Below, in pieces: positions 24,759 to 31,606 of a stretch of DNA of 64,000 bases; the stretch's first letter is position 1, and the number at the start of each line of letters is the position of its first letter. Both the position numbers and the translations under genes were made by a program. Below the pieces are notes generated by a model. The model worked only from the letters and a program-made list of their open reading frames with translations. It was not told where the DNA came from and searched no databases. This DNA comes from DATAXV01 sp036272915 (GTDB lineage Bacteria; Chloroflexota; Dormibacteria; Dormibacterales; Dormibacteraceae): positions 1 through 64,000 of the forward strand of contig DATAXV010000112.1 of NCBI GenBank assembly GCA_036272915.1, read 5' to 3'.

Positions 24759-26114
24759 CTACTCGCGCACGGCGCTGATGTTCAGCCGGACGTAGTCGAC
24801 GACGCACTCGCCCTGTCCACCACGCTCCCGGTCCCCGGCCACCATCTGAGCATGGACGGCGTCGACGAAGGCGGCGTGATCGCCGGCCGGGATGCGCTGC
24901 AGGTGGCTGCCCAGAACCACGCTGCGGAGGAAGGCGACGGGGTCGTCGGGGCGGACTTCGCGGGGCACCAGCCAGCAGCGGACCTCGGTGAAGCCGCTGT
25001 TCCGCAGGCGCTCCTCGGTCTCCTCGGCTCCGGCGAAATTCCAGGGCCCAGGCCAGCCGCCGAGGTACTCCCGCCACGGGCTCACCTGGCTCACCCTTCC
25101 GATCGCGGCCGTCATCAGGGCGGTGTTGCCGGCGCCTCCGCACTGCGCCTCGAGCCGGCCGCCCGACCGGAGCGCGGCGGCGAGGCGGGCGAACAGCCGG
25201 TCGTGGTCGGCGATCCAGTGGAAGACGGCCGAGGAGACGACGGCGTCGACCGGCCCGGAGAGCTCGAGGCGGGTCAGGTCCTGGACCCGGAGCTCAACCG
25301 AGGGCGGCAGCAGCCGGCGGGCCTCCTCGATCATCGACGGCGCGGCGTCGACACCGATGACGCGTCCTCGGGGCAGGCGCTCGAGCAGCTGGGCGGTCAC
25401 CTTGCCGCTGCCACAGCCCGCATCGAGGACGGTCTCGTCACCCGCCAGCGACAGCCGGGAGATGACGTCCGCGCCCCAGCCGGCATGGGGCAGGGAGACC
25501 CGGTGGTAGGTCCCGGCCTCCCAATCCCGCGGCCGCCCTCCGTCGACCAGCTGGATCGTGCTGGGCCCCGGCCAGGGCAGTGTCTCCCGCTCCGTCTCGA
25601 ACCGGTCGATGCGGTCGGTCTGCTGCAGGGTCAGAGCGATGTCGTCGAGACCCTCGAGGAGGCGGCGCCGGGTCTCGGGATCGATCTCGAAGGGGAAGGT
25701 CCGGCCTCCGGAGGCGACCGTGCCGGCGGCCAGGTCGACGCGAGCCTCCCCGGCGCCGGCGACGGCGCGGCACTGCTCGTCGGGCAGGCGGATCGGAAGC
25801 AGCCCGACCTTCGTCGCGTTGGAGAAGAAGATGTCGCCGAAGCTGGGCGCGATCACGGCTCGGAAGCCGTAGTCCTGGATCGCCCACGCGGCGTGCTCGC
25901 GGGACGAGCCGCAGCCGAAGTTGCGGCCGGCGACCAGGATCGGGTTGGCGGGCAGATTCCAGCCCGGCGTTCTCGCCCAGTCGTGGAAGAGGAAGCGGCC
26001 GAACCCGGTCCTCTCGATCCCCTTCAGGAACTGCTTGGGGATGATCTGGTCGGTGTCGACGTCGCCGCGGGGCAGGTCCGAGACCGGGCCCTCGATCACC
26101 TTCACGGGATCCAT
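24759..26114 (-). CDS. leuD: LeuD fused to trans-aconitate-methyltransferase-like domain
   Basis: A 451-aa fusion. Residues 1-190 are a complete isopropylmalate isomerase small subunit (swivel domain): DVDTDQIIPKQFLK, the substrate loop GRNFGCGSSREHA (63-75), and the family's normal ending GLDDIALTLQQTDRI. Residues about 198-451 are a class I SAM methyltransferase with motif I VLDAGCGSGKV (229-239), GVDAAPSMIEEAR and SSAVFHWIADH, as in trans-aconitate methyltransferases. No ATG, GTG or TTG lies in frame between the LeuD end and motif I, so the domain cannot be started separately there. GAGGAGG precedes the ATG. It is last of a four-gene operon (regulator, MFS, LeuC-like, this gene). The methyl acceptor is inferred to be a tri/dicarboxylate. 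Confidence 0.85.
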   Translation of the reverse strand: MDPVKVIEGPVSDLPRGDVDTDQIIPKQFLKGIERTGFGRFLFHDWARTPGWNLPANPILVAGRNFGCGSSREHAAWAIQDYGFRAVIAPSFGDIFFSNATKVGLLPIRLPDEQCRAVAGAGEARVDLAAGTVASGGRTFPFEIDPETRRRLLEGLDDIALTLQQTDRIDRFETERETLPWPGPSTIQLVDGGRPRDWEAGTYHRVSLPHAGWGADVISRLSLAGDETVLDAGCGSGKVTAQLLERLPRGRVIGVDAAPSMIEEARRLLPPSVELRVQDLTRLELSGPVDAVVSSAVFHWIADHDRLFARLAAALRSGGRLEAQCGGAGNTALMTAAIGRVSQVSPWREYLGGWPGPWNFAGAEETEERLRNSGFTEVRCWLVPREVRPDDPVAFLRSVVLGSHLQRIPAGDHAAFVDAVHAQMVAGDRERGGQGECVVDYVRLNISAVRE

Positions 26115-26127
26115 GTCGCTCCTCCTC

Positions 26128-27407
26128 TCAGCCTCGCGCCGGAACCGTGGCCGGCCATTCGCGGACGTCGACGAAGCGGCCTGCGATGGCCGCCGCGGCC
26201 GCCATCTCGGGGGAGACCAGATGGGTGCGAGCCCCCCTCCCCTGGCGGCCCTCGAAGTTGCGGTTCGAGGTCGAGGCGACCCGCTCGCCAGGCGCGGCGA
26301 CGTCGGGGTTCATGCCCAGGCACATCGAGCACCCGGCGGCGCGCCAGTCGAAGCCGGCGTCGATGAAGATGCGGTCGAGGCCCTCGGCCTCGGCCGCCCG
26401 CTTGACCCCGGCCGAACCGGGCACGACCATGGCCTCCACGGAGCCGGCCACCCGGTGCCCCCTGACCACCTCGGCGGCCGCTCGAAGATCGCCCAGGCGG
26501 CCGTTGGTGCAGGAGCCGATGAAGACCCGGTCCAGCGAGAGATCCTCGATCCGCTCCCCACCGCGGAGGCCCATGTACTCCAAGGCCCGTGCCGCGGCGG
26601 CGCGATCGTCGGCCTCCTCGAACTCGTCGGCGCGAGGCACGGCCCCGTCGACCCCGACCACCATCCCCGGTGTCGTGCCCCACGTCACCCGCGGTGAGAG
26701 ATTCGCCAGGTCCACCGTCTCCTCCCGGTCGAAGCTCACGTCGGGATCGGATCGGAGCTCCCGCCAGTCCGCCACCGCCGCCTCCCAGGCGGCGCCGCGG
26801 GGAGCGCCTGGCCGGCCGTCGAGGTAGGCGAAGGTGGTGTCGTCCGGCGCGATCATCCCCGCCCGGCTGCCCGCCTCCTCGGTCATGTTGCAGATCGTCA
26901 TCCGGCCCTCCATGGCGAGCTCGGTGACGGCTTCGCCGGCGTACTCGACTGGCTGGCGAGCACGTGCTCGACCTCGCTGGTTCCTATGCCGAAGGCGAGC
27001 GCGCCGAAGGCGCCGTGGGTGCTGGTGTGGGAGTCGCCGCAGACGATGGTCATGCCCGGCTGGGTCAGGCCGAGCTCGGGGCCGATCACGTGGACGATGC
27101 CCTGGTGCTCGGATCCAAGTGAGAAGACCGGCACCCCGAACTCGGCGCAGTTGCGCTCCAGCGCCTCGACCTGGAGACGGGAGAGGGCGTCCTTGATCGC
27201 CGCCGCCGACCGCGTGCCGTCGGTCGGCACGTTGTGGTCGGCGGTGGCCACGGTCCGGTCCGGACGGCGGACGCGGCGTCCCGCCTGGCGGAGGCCGTCG
27301 AAGGCCTGCGGACTGGTCACCTCGTGGATGAGGTGGAGGTCGATGTAGATCAGCCCGTCGGCGCCCTCGTGGGACTCCCACACCTTGTCGAAGAGAGATC
27401 GGGGCAT
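26128..27407 (-). pseudogene. leuC: leuC-like large subunit with internal deletion and frameshift
   Basis: Homologue of the aconitase-type isopropylmalate dehydratase large subunit. The N-terminal part (27407 to about 26949, MPRSLFDKVWESH to GTSEVEHVLASQ) and the C-terminal part (from VEYAGEAVTELAMEGRMT onward) are in different frames. They abut directly: the roughly 43 residues that normally separate these motifs are missing. About 426 codons remain against about 468 usual. The iron-sulfur ligands are intact in the C-terminal part (GSCTNGR and GCSMCLG). A good AGGAG precedes the ATG. Either the gene is broken or the assembly lost about 130 bp; the flanking operon structure is undisturbed. 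Confidence 0.8.
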
Positions 27408-27419
27408 GACTGTCTCCTG

Positions 27420-28637
27420 CTACCTGATCGCGTCCGGTGACCGGCGAGCCGGGGCCGGCCCGGTCTCGGGAAGCGGCGTGACGGGGACGGCGGCGACCGC
27501 CACCAGCGCCGCCAGGAGGAAGGCCGAGGCGTAGCCGGCGACGCCGATCAGGGCGCCGACGGCGGGGGGCGCGATCGAGGCGACCAGGTTCTGGCCGGTG
27601 TTCTGGGCCCCGAGCGCCCGGCCCGACCAGCGGACGCCGGCCAGCTCGGCGACCGAGGTGAAGGCGAGGCCGTTGTCGCTCGAGGTGAGGCCGCAGGCGA
27701 GGATCAGCAGCGGGTCGGCGACCCAGGCCGTGATCGACCAGACCGCGCAGCCGGCCAGGGCCGCCATCACCACCGCCGTCGCCGCCGCCAGCTGGCGCAC
27801 CGGGCGGAGGCGGCTGCCGACGTGATCGGACCACCGGCCGACTCCGATCCGCATCAGGACGGCGACGATCTGGCCAAGGGCCATCACCCGTCCCGCCGCG
27901 GTCGGCGTCAGGTGCTGCGTGGAGACCAGGAAGACCAGCCCGAAGGCACCGACGGTGAACTGCGGCCAGACCAGCAGCGCGCTGGCCGCATGCACGCGCC
28001 AGAGCGTCGGCGTGCGGTAGGGCGAGCCGGAGGGCGGCGCCTCCCGGGCCGCCGCGGCCGCCGGCCGGGGCGGATCCACCACGAGCAGAACGATGAGCAG
28101 GGCGACCACGCCGGTCAGGGCGGCGGTGAAGATCAGCGGGCCGCGGATCCCGGCGGCGTGAGCCAGCGGCGGGACCGCGAGCGCCGCGATCGCCATGCCC
28201 AGCGGGGTCGACGTCTGGCGGACGCCCATGGCCAGCCCACGCCCCTGCGCGCTGAACCAGCCCATGACCAGCCGGCCGCTGGAGGCGAAGGCGGACGCGC
28301 CGGCGAGACCGGCCAGGACGAAGGCGGCGCCCAGCTCCATCGTGCCCCTGGCCGCCAGCGCCAGCAGCAGCGCCGCCATGGCCGCGAAGAGGCCGGCGGC
28401 CAGGACCCGGCGCTCGCCGTGGCGATCGGCGGCGGCGCCCCAGGCGTAAAGGGCGGCGACCAGTCCGGCGGTGGGACAGGCGACGACCAGGCCGGCCTGG
28501 GCCAGCGACAGGTGGTCGGACGACCTGAGCTCGGGGATGAGGTAGGGCACGCCGTAGACGAAGACGCAGGCCGCCGCCTGCCCTCCGGTGCCCAGCGCCA
28601 GCATCAGCCAGCGCCGGCCGCTCGGGCCAGCTGCCAT
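27420..28637 (-). CDS. MFS transporter
   Basis: Major facilitator superfamily permease, 405 aa, with about 12 hydrophobic helices and the cytoplasmic loop-2 motif as GAAADRHGERRVLAAG (about residues 66-81). A repeat-like GVGRWSDHVGSRLRP follows in the second half. The overall look (VRQTSTPLGMAIAALAVPP, SVAELAGVRWSGRALG) fits organic-acid or multidrug-like uniporters. It starts 4 bp after the cupin-XRE regulator and ends 12 bp before the LeuC-like gene. I therefore infer transport of the acid handled by that operon. Direction cannot be deduced. Confidence 0.85.
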   Translation of the reverse strand: MAAGPSGRRWLMLALGTGGQAAACVFVYGVPYLIPELRSSDHLSLAQAGLVVACPTAGLVAALYAWGAAADRHGERRVLAAGLFAAMAALLLALAARGTMELGAAFVLAGLAGASAFASSGRLVMGWFSAQGRGLAMGVRQTSTPLGMAIAALAVPPLAHAAGIRGPLIFTAALTGVVALLIVLLVVDPPRPAAAAAREAPPSGSPYRTPTLWRVHAASALLVWPQFTVGAFGLVFLVSTQHLTPTAAGRVMALGQIVAVLMRIGVGRWSDHVGSRLRPVRQLAAATAVVMAALAGCAVWSITAWVADPLLILACGLTSSDNGLAFTSVAELAGVRWSGRALGAQNTGQNLVASIAPPAVGALIGVAGYASAFLLAALVAVAAVPVTPLPETGPAPARRSPDAIR

Positions 28638-28641
28638 CCGG

Positions 28642-29256
28642 TCAGCTGCGCCGCAGCCCGGCGCTGACGACGGCCAGCAGGACGGCGCCGTCAGGCCCGG
28701 GGTTGATGAAGTGATGCGCGAGGTCGGCGTCGAAGGTCACGCAGTCACCCTCGGCCAGGTGGTGGTCGACGCCGTCGCAGTGCAGGATCACCGAGCCCCG
28801 CTCGACCAGTGCGATCTCGCGGCTGCCCGGCTCGTGCATGGGAGGGTCGCCGGCACGCCCGGTCCGAGCCCCGGGGCGCAGCTCGTGGCGGGTCAGCTCG
28901 CAGCGCTGGCCGGGGAGCGGCGGCGAGAGGATCTCGACCGCGTGCCCGGAGCCCTGGGTGCCGCCCCGCCTGCGCTCACCGCGTCGAACGATGGTGACCG
29001 TTCCGCCCTCGTCCAGGCGGAGAAGCTGGCTCAGCCGCAGGTCGAGGCCGCTGGCGATGCGGGCGGCGACCTGCAGCGTGGGCGAGGTCTCCCCCCGCTC
29101 GACCTGACTGAGGGTCGTCGCCGAGACGCCGCAGCGCTCGGCCAGGTCGCGCAGCGAGAGACCCATGTTCTCGCGGAGGGCCCTCACCCGGGAACCGATC
29201 TCGATCCGCTCGGTCTCGGTCGCGGGTGGCACTGCCAGGTCGAGGTGCGTGGTCAC
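28642..29256 (-). CDS. XRE-family regulator with C-terminal cupin sensor
   Basis: Transcription factor of 204 aa. Residues about 18-72 are an HTH_3 domain (LRDLAERCGVSATTLSQVER). Residues about 125-195 form a cupin barrel (REIALVERGSVILHCDG, HHLAEGDCVTFDADLAHHFIN), a small-ligand sensor as in PuuR/SutR-type regulators. It heads an operon of MFS, LeuC-like and LeuD-methyltransferase genes. The 49-bp gap just upstream of its GTG holds a tandem 16-bp repeat likely to be its operator, so autoregulation of the whole operon is inferred. Confidence 0.88.
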   Translation of the reverse strand: MTTHLDLAVPPATETERIEIGSRVRALRENMGLSLRDLAERCGVSATTLSQVERGETSPTLQVAARIASGLDLRLSQLLRLDEGGTVTIVRRGERRRGGTQGSGHAVEILSPPLPGQRCELTRHELRPGARTGRAGDPPMHEPGSREIALVERGSVILHCDGVDHHLAEGDCVTFDADLAHHFINPGPDGAVLLAVVSAGLRRS

Positions 29257-29296
29257 GAACGTACGGTATCACGTTCATCCGTACAGAATCACGTTC
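29257..29296. promoter_or_regulatory. tandem 16-bp operator candidate of the XRE regulator
   Basis: GTACGGTATCACGTTC (29261-29276) and GTACAGAATCACGTTC (29281-29296) match at 13 of 16 positions with a 20-bp period, about two helical turns. The first copy also forms an inverted repeat GAACGT-n8-ACGTTC (29257-29276). The block directly abuts the GTG start at 29256, so bound protein would cover promoter or ribosome entry. Confidence 0.6.
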
Positions 29297-29305
29297 AGCG
29301 GTGGG

Positions 29306-30817
29306 CTACCAGTCGCCGGGGGGCGGGGGGAGTTCGGGACCGGGTTTCCGGTGGCTCGGCGGGACGGGCGGAGCCGGCCGTCCGCCCTCTCGGGCGAGCC
29401 CGCCGAGGATCGCCCGGGTCAGGGCGGCGCGGTCGTCCAGCAGCTCGGTCGCGGCCCGGGCGAGGGCGGGACCGTCGACGCGCAGCGGCCCTGTCGGCTG
29501 CCCCTCGGCGGCGATCAGCGCGGCGCGTCTGACCACCTCACGAAGGTAGGTGGCGGTGCAGCCCTCGGTCGCCGCCACCGCCGGCTCCAGGTCGGCCTCA
29601 CCGAGCTGGCCGAGCCCGACGGCACCTCCATACAGCCGGAAGAGCCGCACCCTGCCCTCCGGATCGGGAGCCTCGATCGGCACCGCCGCGTCCACCCGTC
29701 CCGGTCGCTCGGCCAGCGCCCGCTCCAGGATGTCGACACGGTTCGTGGTGAGAAGGAAGGTCACGTCGACGTCGTCGCCGAGCCCATCGATGTGATTGAG
29801 GACCTCGAAGAGCAGGGGATTGCCGCCGGGAGGCCCGAAGGAGCGGTCGGCGGCGACCAGGTCCACGTCCTCGAGGATCACGACCGCGGGCTGCAGCGAC
29901 CGCGCCAGGCCGCAGACGTAGCTGATGTTGCGGTAGGCCTCGCCGGAGAGGATGAAGGTGGTGACGCCCGGCATCTGAGCGAGGAGGTAGCGGACGGTGT
30001 GGGTCTTGCCGGTGCCGGGCGGGCCGTAGAGCAGCACACCGCGCTTCAGGTGCTGGCCGGCCTCCCGAAGCCGGGACCGGAGCTCGGCGATGCCGAGGAC
30101 GTGCCGCTCGATCTGGTCGAGCGTCGCCTCCGGCAGCACCAGCTCCGAGCGGGCCATGACCGGACGCCTGATGAACCGGAGCCCGCCATAGCCGTTCCTG
30201 GAGCCTCCGAAGGCGAGAACCTGGCCGCGCAGGACGCTGCGCTCCACGCTGATCCGGATGACCTCGCTCAGGAACGCTCGCCCGTGATCGGGATCGGCCG
30301 CGATCAGCTCCAGCTGCCCGCTCGGGCTCGGGTTCTGCCGGTCCGAGCCGCGGAGCAGAAGCGCCAGCGGCCGGCCCCGGTCGCTCAGCAGGAAGAGGCC
30401 GATGCGGACGCAGCTGCGTGTGGTGTCCGGCGAGTCGGCGCAATCGACGTAGTCGACCGGACCCACGCCGACGCCGAGGTCACCGGTCAGCAGCTCGCTC
30501 AGCGGGGTGCCGCGGCGGTGGGGCCCGGTGATGCCGAGCAGCTCCTTGCGGCGATCGTCCGCCTCCTCGGTCCAGGCGGCGAGGGCGGCGTCGATGTCGA
30601 CCAGCTGGGCCATCGGGAATTCGTGGGTGACCACCGGCAGCTGTCGCGGATCGCTCCCGAGGTGCTGCCCCAGCCGGCGGACGAGCTCACCACCGGTCGG
30701 GTCGTGGACCAGGAGGTGGAGATCTCGCACGATCTGCTGCATGCCCGCGGCGAGCCGCCGCAGCTCCTCCTCGGGCAGGGGCCGGAGGCCGGAACCGTCC
30801 TCCATGGCCCCGAGCAT
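29306..30817 (-). CDS. AAA ATPase with uncharacterised N-terminal half
   Basis: A 503-aa protein. The C-terminal half is an AAA+ domain: Walker A LLYGPPGTGKTHT, Walker B VVILEDVDLV, sensor-1 LLTTNRVD and Arg-finger-like RPGRVD. This spacing is typical of CDC48/BCS1-like remodelling ATPases. The N-terminal about 230 residues have no recognised fold and probably recruit a partner or substrate. A Pro-rich tail closes the protein. The start is uncertain (ATG 30817 or 30805, neither with a clear ribosome binding site). Ohr lies upstream on the same strand with a 36-bp gap. Substrate unknown. Confidence 0.75.
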   Translation of the reverse strand: MLGAMEDGSGLRPLPEEELRRLAAGMQQIVRDLHLLVHDPTGGELVRRLGQHLGSDPRQLPVVTHEFPMAQLVDIDAALAAWTEEADDRRKELLGITGPHRRGTPLSELLTGDLGVGVGPVDYVDCADSPDTTRSCVRIGLFLLSDRGRPLALLLRGSDRQNPSPSGQLELIAADPDHGRAFLSEVIRISVERSVLRGQVLAFGGSRNGYGGLRFIRRPVMARSELVLPEATLDQIERHVLGIAELRSRLREAGQHLKRGVLLYGPPGTGKTHTVRYLLAQMPGVTTFILSGEAYRNISYVCGLARSLQPAVVILEDVDLVAADRSFGPPGGNPLLFEVLNHIDGLGDDVDVTFLLTTNRVDILERALAERPGRVDAAVPIEAPDPEGRVRLFRLYGGAVGLGQLGEADLEPAVAATEGCTATYLREVVRRAALIAAEGQPTGPLRVDGPALARAATELLDDRAALTRAILGGLAREGGRPAPPVPPSHRKPGPELPPPPGDW

Positions 30818-30853
30818 AGACCGATACAGCCGGATTGCCTCCTCAGATCCGGA

Positions 30854-31306
30854 TCAGCCGGAGGTCGCGACGAGCGCCTCCCCGTCCACGGTCAGCGTGA
30901 CCTCGACGTTGCCCCTGACGGCGTTGGAGTACGGGCAGAGCTGGTGAGCACGCTCCATCAGCGACGAGGCGTCCTCTCGGGACTGCCCGTGGGCGCTGAG
31001 ATCGAGGGCGACCTCGAGCCCGAAGCCGCCGTGGCCGGTGGGACCGATGCCGACCCGGGCGGTCACCCGGGAACCGGAGAGGTCGAGATGCCGGCCGGTC
31101 GCGGAGGCGAGAAGCGCGGACTGGAAACAGGCCGCGTAGCCCGCCGCGAAGAGCTCCTCGGGGTTGGTGCCCTCGCCGCCCTTGCCACCCATCGAGTCGG
31201 GCACGGCGAGGTCGAGGTCGAGCCTTCCGTCGCTGCTCCGGACGTGCCCGCTCCGCCCTCCCTCGGCGACCGCCTCAGCGCGGTACAGGACTCTCAAATC
31301 GGACAT
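30854..31306 (-). CDS. ohr: organic hydroperoxide resistance protein (OsmC/Ohr)
   Basis: Thiol peroxidase of the OsmC/Ohr family, 150 aa, which reduces organic and fatty-acid hydroperoxides. Both redox cysteines are present in their family settings: GYAACFQSAL (Cys about 60) and HQLCPYSNAV (Cys about 124). The N-terminal GGKGGEGTNPEELFAAGYA is the Ohr signature. GAGGAGG precedes the ATG at 5 nt. No OhrR-type MarR repressor is adjacent. The 5' flank is the intergenic region with the candidate RNA on the opposite strand. Confidence 0.92.
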   Translation of the reverse strand: MSDLRVLYRAEAVAEGGRSGHVRSSDGRLDLDLAVPDSMGGKGGEGTNPEELFAAGYAACFQSALLASATGRHLDLSGSRVTARVGIGPTGHGGFGLEVALDLSAHGQSREDASSLMERAHQLCPYSNAVRGNVEVTLTVDGEALVATSG

Positions 31307-31439
31307 GCCGACCTCCTCTTCGCGGCCCCTCGAGGACGGACCACAGCCGCGATCGCTGAACGGGGACGGAGTCCGCGCCGTCCTTGATGACCATTGGTCG
31401 ATAGGAACTCGATTGGGTGCCGAAGATTCCCCGCTTCTC

Positions 31440-31448
31440 TGCTACAAT
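31440..31448 (+). promoter_or_regulatory. extended -10 promoter of the candidate RNA
   Basis: TG-C-TACAAT matches an extended -10 element (TGnTAtAAT, 5 of 6 in the hexamer). No -35 box is found at 16-18 bp upstream, which extended -10 promoters can tolerate. Predicted start is near 31454-31456. Confidence 0.5.
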
Positions 31449-31453
31449 CGCGC

Positions 31454-31595
31454 CAGCCTCTGGACGGAGGCAGGGGATCGAGGCCGGTCATCCAGGGGTG
31501 CATTCCCGGGATTCGAAGCCTCGAATTATGTTCGCTTCTCAAGGGAGCCGCCCGGGAGGATGCTGCGTCAGCAACATCCCCCGGGTTTCTCTTTT
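31454..31595 (+). ncRNA. candidate structured RNA of about 140 nt
   Basis: A self-contained plus-strand unit between two minus-strand genes (ohr and pckA), so it is not a leader of either. It contains hairpin GCCTC-n6-GAGGC at 31456-31471 and hairpin ATTCGA-AGCC-TCGAAT at 31511-31526. It ends in a strong intrinsic terminator (31551-31595). It has no ribosome binding site with a credible ORF. It shows none of the SRP, tmRNA, RNase P or common riboswitch signatures I looked for. Antisense overlap with pckA is small because the transcript would stop 12 nt before the pckA stop codon. Confidence 0.5.
31551..31595 (+). terminator. strong intrinsic terminator, plus strand
   Basis: CCCGGG (31551-31556) pairs with CCCGGG (31580-31585), GGATG with CATCC, and TGC with GCA around a GTCA loop: about 14 bp with one bulge and one mismatch. 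The stem is followed by TTTCTCTTTT. On the minus strand no T-run follows, so it serves plus-strand transcription and not pckA. Confidence 0.85.
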
Positions 31596-31606
31596 CCCGG
31601 GCTTGC

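Noticed and set aside
23802..26366. An 854-codon plus-strand open frame across ltrA and the LeuD fusion
   Set aside because: It is the out-of-frame shadow of ltrA followed by the antisense of LeuD-methyltransferase. Composition is low-complexity and there are no motifs.
29165..31387. A 740-codon plus-strand frame opposite the AAA ATPase and ohr
   Set aside because: The minus-strand genes have complete family motifs. This frame has none and is explained by high GC at third positions.
31551..31606. Terminator hairpin as the pckA terminator
   Set aside because: The T-run is on the plus-strand side; read from pckA the stem is followed by GC-rich sequence.
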